From the NCBI GenBank assembly GCA_012521805.1, contig JAAYLQ010000055.1, positions 1 through 53,335 of the forward strand: a stretch of 53,335 nucleotides of DNA, written 5' to 3'. Of this stretch, positions 1 through 8,632 are shown one piece after another; within the stretch, counting starts at the first letter, position 1, and each line of letters starts with the position of its first letter. The position numbers and the translations under genes were made by a program. Origin of the DNA: Bacillota bacterium. GTDB lineage: Bacteria; Bacillota; Limnochordia; Darwinibacteriales; DTU012. The notes beneath the pieces were generated by a model. It did not search any database. It was not told the DNA's origin and was given only the letters and a program-made list of their open reading frames with translations.

Positions 1-911
1 GCAGCGAAAAGGTTACCGGTCCTTATGTTGGCAATCCAGGCAACCCAGTTTTAACCCACCGCCATCTTGGTAGAAACTATCCAATCGTTAACGTTGGCCA
101 CGGCGATTTAGTCGAAACTCAAAACGGTGAATGGTGGCTGGTCGTGCTGGCATCACGCCCTTATGGTGGTTACTACCGCAATATGGGAAGGGAAACTTTC
201 CTAGTTCCGGTAACATGGGAAGACGGTTGGCCGATTATGAGTGAGGGCAGTGGGAAAGTGGAGTTTACTTATCCGAAACCGAATTTAGAAGAACATGTAT
301 GGCTGCCTTCTGGTGCCTGCGACCATTTTGATGAACCGACATTGGATTTCCAATGGAATTCACTGCGCGGTCCCCTTGAGGAATACAGCAGCTTGACAGA
401 TAGACCTGGATTTTTACGGTTATACTTGAAACCAGATAAACTAACAGATTTGAGTACTCCTAGTTTTGTAGGCAGAAGGCAGCAGCACATCAATTTTACA
501 GCAGCCACTGTGATGGAATTTGATCCAAAACAAGAAGGCGAGTGTGCTGGCCTAGTAGTGGTTCAGAGCAATGAATATCATTACAGGTTAACTAGAGTTC
601 TGAAGGATGGTTCTCAACGCATCGTTTTAATTAAGTGCGAGGGCGGTAAGGATGAGGTAGTGGCTGAACAGGAATGCGATCTTAACAAGATCTACCTCAG
701 AGTTGTAGCTAGAGGTCAAGATTACAGTTTCTATTACGGAGAAACGCCATCTTCTTTACAGCTGTTGTTAGGTAATTGTGATGGAAGAATTTTAAGCACA
801 GATGTAGCAGGCGGGTTTGTTGGTACCTATATCGGGCTGTATGCCAGCAGCAATGGGGAAACCAGCGAAAATTTTGCCGACTTTGATTGGTTCGAATATA
901 CATCTTTGTAA
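1..911 (+). CDS. Glycoside hydrolase family 43 enzyme, C-terminal part (5' end outside window)
   Basis: The reading frame is open from position 3 to the TAA at 909-911, so the gene starts upstream and only about 302 codons are present. The first part carries the GH43 pattern NVGHGDLVETQNGEWWLV followed by LASRPYGG and GRETFLVPVTWEDGWP, typical of the blade near the end of the five-bladed propeller in beta-xylosidase / arabinofuranosidase-type enzymes. The remainder (from about position 340) resembles the C-terminal beta-sandwich that packs against the propeller in this family. The catalytic residues of the first blades are not in the window, so substrate and secretion cannot be judged. It faces a GH27 enzyme convergently and is probably part of a hemicellulose-degradation locus. 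Confidence 0.85.
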   Translation, partial: SEKVTGPYVGNPGNPVLTHRHLGRNYPIVNVGHGDLVETQNGEWWLVVLASRPYGGYYRNMGRETFLVPVTWEDGWPIMSEGSGKVEFTYPKPNLEEHVWLPSGACDHFDEPTLDFQWNSLRGPLEEYSSLTDRPGFLRLYLKPDKLTDLSTPSFVGRRQQHINFTAATVMEFDPKQEGECAGLVVVQSNEYHYRLTRVLKDGSQRIVLIKCEGGKDEVVAEQECDLNKIYLRVVARGQDYSFYYGETPSSLQLLLGNCDGRILSTDVAGGFVGTYIGLYASSNGETSENFADFDWFEYTSL

Positions 912-917
912 AACTAG

Positions 918-962
918 ATATGCTAAAAAACCCTTTGGAACACCAATGGGTTTTTAGCATAT
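918..962. terminator. Bidirectional intrinsic terminator between GH43 and GH27 genes
   Basis: An inverted repeat with arms ATATGCTAAAAA..CCC (918-933) and GGG..TTTTTAGCATAT (948-962), differing by one A, surrounds a short loop. The A-rich left arm and T-rich right arm make it work on both strands, as expected between the two convergent genes. Confidence 0.75.
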
Positions 963-972
963 GTTTTGATGA

Positions 973-2133
973 TTATTTTACTAATTTTGCCCGAACAACT
1001 ACGCAATCGCGAGCAGGTACTACTGGACTAAAGCGCTCTTTGAAAACTCCCAACTCTTTATGCTCCCAGCAGTCATACAAGGAAAGGGCTACACCAGAAG
1101 CGTAAGGGATTCCCAAATCCCAGAACAATAAGGACATTTCACGGTCGTGGTCGGTGAGATTAAAGAAACCAATTGCGATATCACCATTTGAAAGAACTTT
1201 AGCAAGCATAAATGTTTCGTTTGTATGGAACCATTGTGGTTCAGGTTTGATCCGATAGGCTCCACGGCTTTCAGGATCTTGGTTGATCGCGATCAGGTCC
1301 CGATTTAAGAGAATGTCCTTTGTTGTTTGGTTGGCTTTTCTAATATCGCAGCCGATCATCAACGGTGAACCCATCATACACCACAATGAGAAGTGAGTTT
1401 TGTACTCGTTATCGCTGCAGCCGCCGCCTTCGCTTCTGATAAAGGCGTTGTTGCTGCCGCCATACATGCCTACTACCAGCATATCCATGTCATTGTGGCA
1501 GTAAGGACCTGTATATGGAGTTTTGTCCAGCTGAGAGATGGCTATATTCTTAATTGATTCCCAGCTGTCCTGAATATCGCCAGTAGAGCGATACATATGT
1601 GCACCAGACTCGCGGATCCAATGGTGTACATTATCTGCACCCCAGTTGCACGCAGAGAACAAGATGTCGCGTCCGCTGTTTCTGAGTGCAAGACTCATTC
1701 TTTTATATAAAAGTTCGCCGGAAATGTTGCGGGGTTTAAAGCAGTAATCGTATTTTAAATAGTCCACGCCCCATTCGGCAAAGAGAGCAGCATCTTTGAA
1801 TTCATGCTCGAAACTGCCGGGATAGCCAGCACAGGTATGAGTTCCTGCACAAGAATAGATGCCAAATTTAAGCCCTTTAGAATGGATATAATCGGCTAAT
1901 GCTTTCATTCCACTTGGGAATTTTTCAGGATCTGGAACCAGATTTCCATTTTCATCTCGTTCTCTAAGGCTCCAGCAATCATCGATTACTATATACTCGT
2001 ATCCTGCGTCTTTGTACCCTTCTTTTACAAACACATCTGCCACTTCACGAATTAGATTTTCGTTAATATCCCAAGTGAATGTGTTCCATGAATTCCAGCC
2101 CATGGGTGGTGTCATAGCAAGCGGCTTTTTCAT
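973..2133 (-). CDS. Alpha-galactosidase, GH27 family
   Basis: The 386-residue protein begins with the family signature TPPMGWNSWN and continues with YIVIDDCW and KFPSGMKALADYIHSKGLKFGIY. The nucleophile Asp lies in YLKYDYC, and the acid/base Asp is probably in RSTGDIQDSW. The region CHNDMDMLVVG matches the WNDPDMLxVG block. It hydrolyses terminal alpha-1,6-galactosyl residues (or alpha-N-acetylgalactosaminyl residues in some relatives). There is no signal peptide, so it probably acts in the cytoplasm on imported oligosaccharides, which fits the sugar ABC transporter genes next door. The ATG start has a GGAAGGG ribosome site 10 nt upstream. A compact C-terminal beta-domain follows the barrel from about residue 300. 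Confidence 0.93.
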   Translation of the reverse strand: MKKPLAMTPPMGWNSWNTFTWDINENLIREVADVFVKEGYKDAGYEYIVIDDCWSLRERDENGNLVPDPEKFPSGMKALADYIHSKGLKFGIYSCAGTHTCAGYPGSFEHEFKDAALFAEWGVDYLKYDYCFKPRNISGELLYKRMSLALRNSGRDILFSACNWGADNVHHWIRESGAHMYRSTGDIQDSWESIKNIAISQLDKTPYTGPYCHNDMDMLVVGMYGGSNNAFIRSEGGGCSDNEYKTHFSLWCMMGSPLMIGCDIRKANQTTKDILLNRDLIAINQDPESRGAYRIKPEPQWFHTNETFMLAKVLSNGDIAIGFFNLTDHDREMSLLFWDLGIPYASGVALSLYDCWEHKELGVFKERFSPVVPARDCVVVRAKLVK

Positions 2134-2624
2134 AACTATTATCCCTTCCTTCCAAATACTGTGATTAACACCATCTACTACTTCGGTGAGTGGTCCTTAA
2201 ATCCTCTAACTATTTTAAGTTAGTTAGATTGTTGATGGTAGTGCTAGACAATATTACGGTAAATATTTCAATATCCTTGTATCAAATTAGTTAAAGTGTT
2301 GCTGAGCTTAACTAAAATTTTCCAACAAGTAGGTCAATTCATTAGGGTTTTGCCATTATAGTAAAAAAGTTGTTTTTTCCGGAAGGGAATTTGCGATAAA
2401 TGGTTAATTATATATTGCAGAGATATTAATCTGTTCGTGGTATAATGTTATAAGCAAAGGAGGTTAAGAAAGGACTGTACATTACAACCGTATTAACATC
2501 GGCAGGCATAACTCTAGTAATTATTACGAAATTAAAAGGGTTTGTTTGCCTCGGTGTTTAATTAATACTTATCCGACTTTGATAAGCTTCGGTTACTGGG
2601 ATGAGAAAGGAGATTATCTCGAAA
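2134..2624. other. 491-bp intergenic region between divergent GH27 and solute-binding protein genes
   Basis: This AT-rich stretch separates two divergently transcribed sugar genes. It holds the GH27 ribosome site near 2144-2150, an extended -10 promoter for the + strand at 2438-2446, and a strong Shine-Dalgarno sequence (AAAGGAGG, 2457-2464). That sequence is followed by a possible 28-codon CTG-started hydrophobic ORF (2475-2561). No clear catabolite-repression (cre) site or riboswitch was recognised by eye. Confidence 0.6.
2438..2446 (+). promoter_or_regulatory. Extended -10 promoter upstream of the ABC sugar-transport genes
   Basis: TGG-TATAAT is a perfect TGn extended -10 element. The only TTGnnn sequence upstream (TTGCAG at 2415-2420) is 20 bp away, too far for a standard -35, so recognition would rest on the extended -10. 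It lies about 180 bp before the solute-binding protein start, giving a long leader. Confidence 0.55.
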
Positions 2625-5600
2625 ATGTGGGAAAACAGAAACAGAAAAACTGCAATTCTTACTACTGTTCTTCTTGCTTCAGCTTTAATTATCGGCCTTA
2701 TAGGTTCACCACACATGGCCTTGGCACAGGAGGACGATAATGCAGTTGTTGCCGCAGAACAAGCAGTACCAAACGATGAGCTTTCACAGTTAGAAGAAGA
2801 TGTATCGGTGGAGGAATCCGCTACAGCACAGCTAACAGTCTACAGACGCGCTACCACTTATCCGGAGTATTTAGAAAAATTTACGGAAATAGTTAGACCG
2901 AACAAAGAGATCATTGTACCGGCAGAAAACATTGTGAACACAACAACAGATATTGAGGTCTTATATGATTATGAAGGTGTGCCGGGAATTTCGGTCCGGA
3001 CAGGTGAACGCGGCTATGTAGAGTGGCAGGTTGAGGTTGAAGAAGCTGGTTTTTACAATATCGAGGTTATGTATTATCCTGTAGTAGGTCGCAGTGCACC
3101 GATTCAAAGAGCTATAGAAATTAATGGAACTAGACCTTTCCTCGAAGCGGGCTACCTTACCTTACCTAGAACTTGGGGCGACGCGGGTCCGATTGAAGAA
3201 GATATCTACGGCAACCAATTAAGACCAAGACAGGTTGAAAAGCCGATGTGGCGCACCCAGGCTCTAAGCGATCCGTCAGGATATGAAAGCCTTCCATTCT
3301 TGTTTTATTTTGAAGAAGGGACTAATACAATTAAATTAGAAGCTATATCGGAAAGTGCAATTATTCATTCCCTCAGATTATACCAGCATGAAGCACCTCG
3401 CCCATATGCAGAGGTTAAAGCTGAATATGAAAAACTGGGTTACAAACCGACAACCGGCATCTTTATTCAAATTGAAGGTGAAGCAGCCGATTACCGTTCC
3501 AGTCCGACAATTATGCCGCAGCATGACATGGGTGATCCAACAGTTGTACCTTACCATCCGGCTCAGATCCGCCTGAACTCCATTGGTGGTATTGGATGGA
3601 AAAATGTAGGGGATTGGGCAGAATGGGAGTTTGAGGTACCTGAAAGCGGACTTTATCAGATTGTGATTAAAGGTAAGCAGGATCAGCGCCGTGGTATTTA
3701 TACATCTAGACGTATGTTGATTGACGGTAAAGTACCATTTGCAGAAGCGGATGCTTTGGAATTTCCCTTTGACAACCGCTATGTCAATGTAGTGCCGACC
3801 TCTGAAGATGGTGAAACAGCACTGGTCTATCTGGAAGCTGGAAAACACACACTGACTTTAGAGGCTGTTTTAGGGGATACGGCTGAGATTTTACGGAGAA
3901 CAGAGAATGCCATCTACGATCTGAATACCATTTATCGCCGGATTATCATGATTACATCAGGCCAACCAGACCCTCTCCGCAGTTATCAGCTGGATAAGAG
4001 GATTCCTGGCTTGATTGATGCTCTGAAAGAACAAGCACAGGTATTAACTGATATTGCAAACGAACTTGAAGAGTATACTGGTCAAAAAGGTGGACACATA
4101 GCGGTGTTAACCACTTTTGCCAGAGTGCTGGAAGACATGGCAAGAAGACCATATGCTATACCTGGTTTGATTGGTGAGTTCCGCGATAACGTGGGTGCTC
4201 TTGGAACATGGATGAACCAAACTATGGAGCAGCCGGTTCAGATTGATTATATTCTCGTTACTTCGCCAGATCAGGAGATTCCAAATGCAAAACCGACTGC
4301 GCTTCAAACATTTACTCATGAAATCAAAGCTTTCTTAGCTTCATTCACCTACGATTATACTCGTGTGGGTGATCGGGGCGAATTAGGAGATACAGACGAA
4401 GTTCTACGGGTATGGATTGGTTCAGGGCGCGACCAGGCGCAAGTATTAAAGCAGATGATTGAGGACAGTTTTACTCCTACAACAGGTATACCTGTTGATT
4501 TAGAGCTGATTCAAAGTATGGATGCTTTATTGATTCCTTCAATCATTGCAGGAACTCACCCAGACGTAGCTTTGGGGGCTTCCAATATGGACTTGGCGTT
4601 CCGTGGTGCTTTAGCAGACTTAACCCAATTTGATGATTTTGAAGAAGTAGCTCAAAGATTCATGAGGAGTGCCTTTGTACCATTTAGATTTAGAGAAGCT
4701 GTTTATGCTTTACCAGAGGTTCAAGGCTTCCCAATGTTGTTCTATCGGAAAGATATTTTAGCAGAATTGGGATTTGAAGTTCCTCAAACTTGGGATGATG
4801 TCTATGCAATGATTCCAGAGCTGCAGAAAGAAAACATGGATTTTGGGCTCAGACCTGATATGGGAACCTATCAGATGTTCCTCTATCAAAAGGGTGTACC
4901 GCTCTTTAAAGAAGACGTTATTATGACCAACCTCGACTCTGAAGTTGCAGTTCAAACCTTTAAAGAGTTAACTAATCTGTATACCTTGCACAATATGCTT
5001 TTAGCTTATGATGAAGCAAACAGGTTCCGTACCGGTGAGATGCCGATCTTGATTGCTAACTATGGACTGTATAATACCCTGTCAGTATTCGCTCCTGAGC
5101 TGAGGGGTGAATGGGGAATGACTCTGGTTCCTGGTACCAGAATGGAAGATGGTACAATCAATCGCACAGTTCCGGTTGGTGGAACAGCTGTCGCTCCTGG
5201 TGCTGTAGCGGTACCGGCGGGAACATCTGGTGCGGTTATTCTCGAAGCATCTGATAAAAAGGATTGGGCATGGGAGTTCCTTAAATGGTGGACTTCAGCA
5301 GATGCGCAGGCACGTTTTGGACGTGAAATGGAAAGTCTGATGGGAGCAGCTGCCCGCTATGCCACTGCTAATATTGAAGCGTTCACGATGCTTCCATGGA
5401 ATGTGGAGGACCGAGATGTACTCTTAGAACAGTGGTACTGGGTTGAGGGAGTACCAGCAGTACTAGGCGGATACTATGTAGGTCGTCAGTTTGATTGGTT
5501 GTTCCGTGCTGTTGTCCTCAACAACGAACCACTGCGGGAATCCATCTTAGAATATAACCGTGCCATTAACGAAGAAATTGCCCGCAAGCGAGAAGAGTTC

Positions 5601-5693
5601 GAGCTTGTCACGGATTACGATGAGCTGAGTCAAGAACTCAAGGATCTATACTGGAGTCACTATACTCACTTATATAGATTAGAAGTAGAATAA
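2625..5693 (+). CDS. Very large sugar ABC transporter solute-binding protein with N-terminal beta-sandwich domains
   Basis: The start is taken at ATG 2625, 12 nt after AAAGGAG; an upstream in-frame ATG at 2601 has no ribosome site. The 1022-residue product begins MWENRNRK, then a hydrophobic segment and a likely signal-peptidase I site after MALA. No lipobox cysteine is present. Two beta-sandwich, carbohydrate-binding-module-like segments follow (roughly residues 80-260, GYVEWQVEVEEAGFYNIEV; and 270-425, VGDWAEWEFEVPESGLYQIVI). Next is a helical linker (about 430-590). The C-terminal 420 residues resemble a family 1 extracellular solute-binding protein (VWIGSGRDQAQVLKQMIEDSF, PDVALG, FPMLFYRKDILAELGFEVPQTWDD, WEFLKWWTSADAQ). 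It should deliver sugars to the two permeases encoded downstream. At more than twice the usual binding-protein length it is unusual. Confidence 0.85.
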   Translation: MWENRNRKTAILTTVLLASALIIGLIGSPHMALAQEDDNAVVAAEQAVPNDELSQLEEDVSVEESATAQLTVYRRATTYPEYLEKFTEIVRPNKEIIVPAENIVNTTTDIEVLYDYEGVPGISVRTGERGYVEWQVEVEEAGFYNIEVMYYPVVGRSAPIQRAIEINGTRPFLEAGYLTLPRTWGDAGPIEEDIYGNQLRPRQVEKPMWRTQALSDPSGYESLPFLFYFEEGTNTIKLEAISESAIIHSLRLYQHEAPRPYAEVKAEYEKLGYKPTTGIFIQIEGEAADYRSSPTIMPQHDMGDPTVVPYHPAQIRLNSIGGIGWKNVGDWAEWEFEVPESGLYQIVIKGKQDQRRGIYTSRRMLIDGKVPFAEADALEFPFDNRYVNVVPTSEDGETALVYLEAGKHTLTLEAVLGDTAEILRRTENAIYDLNTIYRRIIMITSGQPDPLRSYQLDKRIPGLIDALKEQAQVLTDIANELEEYTGQKGGHIAVLTTFARVLEDMARRPYAIPGLIGEFRDNVGALGTWMNQTMEQPVQIDYILVTSPDQEIPNAKPTALQTFTHEIKAFLASFTYDYTRVGDRGELGDTDEVLRVWIGSGRDQAQVLKQMIEDSFTPTTGIPVDLELIQSMDALLIPSIIAGTHPDVALGASNMDLAFRGALADLTQFDDFEEVAQRFMRSAFVPFRFREAVYALPEVQGFPMLFYRKDILAELGFEVPQTWDDVYAMIPELQKENMDFGLRPDMGTYQMFLYQKGVPLFKEDVIMTNLDSEVAVQTFKELTNLYTLHNMLLAYDEANRFRTGEMPILIANYGLYNTLSVFAPELRGEWGMTLVPGTRMEDGTINRTVPVGGTAVAPGAVAVPAGTSGAVILEASDKKDWAWEFLKWWTSADAQARFGREMESLMGAAARYATANIEAFTMLPWNVEDRDVLLEQWYWVEGVPAVLGGYYVGRQFDWLFRAVVLNNEPLRESILEYNRAINEEIARKREEFELVTDYDELSQELKDLYWSHYTHLYRLEVE

Positions 5694-5710
5694 TTAAGCA
5701 GCAGTCAGTA

Positions 5711-5741
5711 GTTCCACCGCAGGCTGGGCTTGCGGTGGAAC
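5711..5741 (+). other. Intercistronic hairpin between binding protein and permease genes
   Basis: Perfect 11-bp arms GTTCCACCGCA (5711-5721) and TGCGGTGGAAC (5731-5741) surround a 9-nt loop. No T-run follows, so it is not a standard terminator. Its position after the binding-protein gene is where stabilising hairpins often uncouple abundant binding-protein mRNA from permease mRNA (inference). Confidence 0.6.
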
Positions 5742-5777
5742 TGCGGCAAAATATTTCCAGGATTGGAGGGACTCATT

Positions 5778-6722
5778 GTGAGTTCTGTAGTTTCTCGTAA
5801 ACAAGTGATCCGTCCAGGTTTGGAAGGTAAGGAAAGCCTTTGGACCCGTATGAAAAAGAATAAAGTTTCATACGTTTTCGTAGGACCTTTCATTCTTCTG
5901 TTTACAGTTTTTACAGTTGTTCCTGTGCTATTATCCATTGTGCTGAGTTTTACCTATTTTAATATGCTGGAGTTTCCAACTTGGATTGGATGGACCAATT
6001 ATATTCGTCTCTTTCTAGCTGATGAAGTGTTTCTGATTGCAGTTAAGAATACACTGCTGTTTGCTGTTATCACAGGCCCAGTCAGCTACCTAATGTGCTT
6101 TCTCTTTGCGTGGTTCATTAACGAACTGCAGCCAAAAGTGCGGGCATTTATGACCCTGTTATTTTATGCACCATCAATTTCCGGTAACGTTTATGTAGTT
6201 TGGACCTGGCTGTTCAGTGGGGATACTTACGGATACATCAACGCCCACTTAATGAATTTAGGTATCATTGATAGACCGGTTCAGTGGCTGGTTGATCCGA
6301 CGTGGATGATGCCGATTGTAATTGTTGTGTCGTTGTGGATGAGTTTAGGTACAACATTCTTGGTCTTTATCGCTGGTCTGCAGGGAATCAGCCAATCGCT
6401 CTATGAAGCTGGTGCTATTGATGGCATCAAGAACAGATGGCAGGAACTGTGGTATCTAACTCTGCCAGCTATGAAAGAGTATTTGATGTTTGGTGCTATT
6501 ATGTCAATTACGGGATCATTTAACGCTGCTGGTCAGATTCAGGCATTAACCGGACCTACACCGACAGACTACGCAACCTGGACTGTTATGCAGCACTTGC
6601 TTGACTATGGTCATGTGCGTTATGAGATGGGATACGCATCCGCTATCTCTGTCGTTCTCTTCTTAGTAATGGTAGGAAGTCAGAGATTAGTGCAGCGGAT
6701 GCTTCAAAAGGTCGGGTCATAG
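5778..6722 (+). CDS. Carbohydrate ABC transporter permease (MalF/UgpA-type)
   Basis: The GTG start at 5778 lies 7 nt after GGAGGG; an earlier in-frame TTG (5730) sits inside a hairpin and has no ribosome site. The 314-residue protein has about six transmembrane segments, beginning VSYVFVGPFILLFTVFTVVP, the usual start of MalF-type sugar permeases. The cytoplasmic EAA loop that contacts the ATPase is visible as YEAGAIDGIKNRWQELWYLTLP near residue 210. It pairs with the permease encoded 11 bp downstream and the large binding protein upstream. No ATPase is encoded nearby, so a shared MsmX/UgpC-like ATPase elsewhere is probable (inference from the family). Confidence 0.9.
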   Translation: MSSVVSRKQVIRPGLEGKESLWTRMKKNKVSYVFVGPFILLFTVFTVVPVLLSIVLSFTYFNMLEFPTWIGWTNYIRLFLADEVFLIAVKNTLLFAVITGPVSYLMCFLFAWFINELQPKVRAFMTLLFYAPSISGNVYVVWTWLFSGDTYGYINAHLMNLGIIDRPVQWLVDPTWMMPIVIVVSLWMSLGTTFLVFIAGLQGISQSLYEAGAIDGIKNRWQELWYLTLPAMKEYLMFGAIMSITGSFNAAGQIQALTGPTPTDYATWTVMQHLLDYGHVRYEMGYASAISVVLFLVMVGSQRLVQRMLQKVGS

Positions 6723-6733
6723 GAGGGATTTCA

Positions 6734-7600
6734 GTGGCAATTAGAATTAGAAAAAAACGGCTGTCCCGTTCTACTGGCGGAGATTTAGTGATATTCTTCT
6801 TTCTAGCATTGGGTGCCGCTTTTATGGCGATGCCTATGGTTTATACTATCAGTCAGGCTTTTAAGCCCCTTAATGAGCTGTGGTTGTACCCACCTCAGTT
6901 TTTCGTGAGAAATCCTACTTTGAATAACTTCAACGATTTGCTGGTTTTAATGGGTCAATCTTGGGTACCGATTACCAGATATCTATTTAACTCTTTGTTT
7001 ATTGTTATTGTGGGTATGCTTGGCAACGTGATCACCGGGTCACTGGCTGCATACGCGCTGTCCAAGCACGTTTTTCCAGGCAGAAAGTTAATCAATGAAG
7101 TTATTGTTTTATCATTGATGTTCACGCCAACCGTTACTGCCATTCCTAACTATTTAACTATTTCTACGTTAGGATGGGTTAACACATATTGGTCTGTAAT
7201 TGTTCCTCAATGGCAGTGGACCTTAGGGTTGTATCTGATGCGGAATTTTATCACCGCAATGGTTCACGATTCTCTGTTAGAAGCTGCTAGAATTGACGGA
7301 GCTAGTGAGTTCCGGATTTATGCACAGATTGTCATGCCGCTTGTTAAACCTGCTTGGCTGACCTTAATTATCCTGGTGTTCCAAAATCTCTGGAGAGAAA
7401 CAGGATCAATGTTTATTTACGCTGAAGAGCTGAAAACCCTGCCGTATGCTTTAGGTCAGGTTGCAGCTGGTGGAATTGCCCGTGCAGGTGTATCTGCAGC
7501 GATTACTCTGGTTATGATGTCAGTTCCAATTATTGTCTTTATCTTTAACCAGAGTAAAATTGTTGAAACGATGGGTACTTCCGGTATGGGTGGCGAATAA
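6734..7600 (+). CDS. Carbohydrate ABC transporter permease (MalG/UgpE-type)
   Basis: GTG start at 6734 after AGGAGGG, 11 bp behind the first permease gene. The 288-residue protein has six predicted membrane segments. Family hallmarks are MPMVYTISQAFKPLNEL near the start and the EAA loop LEAARIDGASEFRIYAQIVMP near residue 180. It forms the heterodimeric channel with the preceding permease. The operon ends in a strong terminator 27 bp after the stop codon. Confidence 0.92.
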   Translation: MAIRIRKKRLSRSTGGDLVIFFFLALGAAFMAMPMVYTISQAFKPLNELWLYPPQFFVRNPTLNNFNDLLVLMGQSWVPITRYLFNSLFIVIVGMLGNVITGSLAAYALSKHVFPGRKLINEVIVLSLMFTPTVTAIPNYLTISTLGWVNTYWSVIVPQWQWTLGLYLMRNFITAMVHDSLLEAARIDGASEFRIYAQIVMPLVKPAWLTLIILVFQNLWRETGSMFIYAEELKTLPYALGQVAAGGIARAGVSAAITLVMMSVPIIVFIFNQSKIVETMGTSGMGGE

Positions 7601-7627
7601 AATACGGAAAGAAACCAGAGATCAAAA

Positions 7628-7664
7628 AAAGAGCTGTTTGCACATCCGGTGCAAACAGCTCTTT
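7628..7664. terminator. Strong bidirectional terminator
   Basis: A perfect 16-bp stem (AAAGAGCTGTTTGCAC at 7628-7643 with GTGCAAACAGCTCTTT at 7649-7664) with a 5-nt loop and A/T-rich flanks. It ends both the ABC operon on the + strand and the wall-hydrolase gene on the - strand, whose stop codon lies immediately beside it. Confidence 0.9.
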
Positions 7665-8393
7665 CTAATATTTAAAGAAGGTATGACCATCGATAACAGT
7701 GGTAACAGGGTGTGACCGCACCCAACGGTCTCGTGTCTTAGCAGGATTATAGAATCCTGTAGCGCCGTAAGTGGGGTCGCTGCCTGCCAGTGCTTGAAAT
7801 GCGGCGTGATAATCCTCAGAACGGGGGGGTACATTGATCCTGCCATTTGCAACAGGAGAATACTGATATCTACCGTTTACGCGCTGGTAGACAACGCCAG
7901 CTATGGTTGATGGGTAGCGCTTACTTTTTACGCGATTTAATATGGTAGCTGCAACAGCAGTTTTCCCTAATGCCGATTCTCCCTCGGCTTCTGCGCGAAT
8001 TATTTTAGCTAATAAATCTATTTCGCCTTGATCAAACCGAGAGCTGACTGAAAACTCATGTTGATTGATTCCCGGTTCGACAATAATCGCTGCGGTGAAG
8101 GATTGGCGGTAGGGTCCCGAAATCTCAACTGTGTGGGTCCCCAAGGGAATATCTTTGACAACAAAGTGACCATTGCTGATTTCAGCGGTTTTTCCATTAA
8201 TTGATACAGTTCCATGCACAAGGGGTAACCCTGATTCATCAGCACGTACTATGCCGGTAACTGTATTGGTTTCTACTCGGTTTGACAGGGTAATTGTTAA
8301 GCTGGCAGCAGACACTGCTGCATAGGCAAGAGCTGTGAAACAGTATACCGCAAGGATCAAAATAGTCAAACCTTTGGTTAAACCAGAACGCAT
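7665..8393 (-). CDS. SleB/CwlJ-type cell wall hydrolase with an extra N-terminal beta domain
   Basis: The 242-residue protein has an N-terminal membrane segment or uncleaved signal (residues 6-30). A small beta-sandwich resembling a carboxypeptidase-regulatory-like domain follows (about 40-105, VRADESGLPLVHGTVSINGKT, SNGHFVVKDIPLGTHTV). The Hydrolase_2 domain occupies about 120-242 (LAKIIRAEAEGESALGKTAVAATILNRVKS, FYNPAKTRDRW, TVIDGHTFFKY). Family members are lytic enzymes acting on spore cortex or wall peptidoglycan; Glu in RAEAEGE is the likely catalytic residue. The beta domain is not usual for SleB, which normally carries a peptidoglycan-binding or LysM domain. A good AGGAGGAAG ribosome site precedes the ATG. 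A second SleB paralogue lies at 44338-44922. Confidence 0.88.
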   Translation of the reverse strand: MRSGLTKGLTILILAVYCFTALAYAAVSAASLTITLSNRVETNTVTGIVRADESGLPLVHGTVSINGKTAEISNGHFVVKDIPLGTHTVEISGPYRQSFTAAIIVEPGINQHEFSVSSRFDQGEIDLLAKIIRAEAEGESALGKTAVAATILNRVKSKRYPSTIAGVVYQRVNGRYQYSPVANGRINVPPRSEDYHAAFQALAGSDPTYGATGFYNPAKTRDRWVRSHPVTTVIDGHTFFKY

Positions 8394-8557
8394 ATATCTT
8401 CCTCCTTCTGCAGTGTTTATTGCAGATTACGGTTACTAAGGATAACACAATAATCATGATATGGTCAAAGGTAATTGCTTACCTGAATGGACATTGTTGG
8501 ATATTGCACCAGATTTAAATATGTGATATATTTAACATATAGCATTAACCAATTGAT

Positions 8558-8580
8558 GCCAATATCGTTGGCTATTTTTT
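8558..8580 (+). terminator. Small hairpin with T-run in the arsR leader
   Basis: GCCAA/TTGGC (8558-8562 with 8568-8572) is followed by TATTTTTT, 53 bp before the arsR-type gene. No gene ends just upstream on this strand, so it could attenuate transcripts entering arsR. The stem is only 5 bp. The rest of 8394-8632 contains a weak dyad (ATATGT at 8519-8524, ACATAT at 8535-8540) and no further gene. Confidence 0.4.
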
Positions 8581-8632
8581 AAATAAATATGTGCCAAAAA
8601 TCACAAACGTGGAGGGATGAAAAATAGTTAAG

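Noticed and set aside
3378-3848. 156-codon open frame on the - strand inside the solute-binding protein gene
   Set aside because: Fully opposite a well-supported gene, no ribosome site, cysteine/aromatic-rich composition typical of an antisense shadow.
973-7600. Mobile-element origin of the sugar-utilisation block
   Set aside because: No transposase, integrase, direct repeats or tRNA seen; base composition similar to the rest of the window.
8519-8540. Dyad ATATGT-10 bp-ACATAT as an ArsR operator
   Set aside because: Six-bp AT-rich arms in AT-rich DNA; too weak to call without comparison to relatives.
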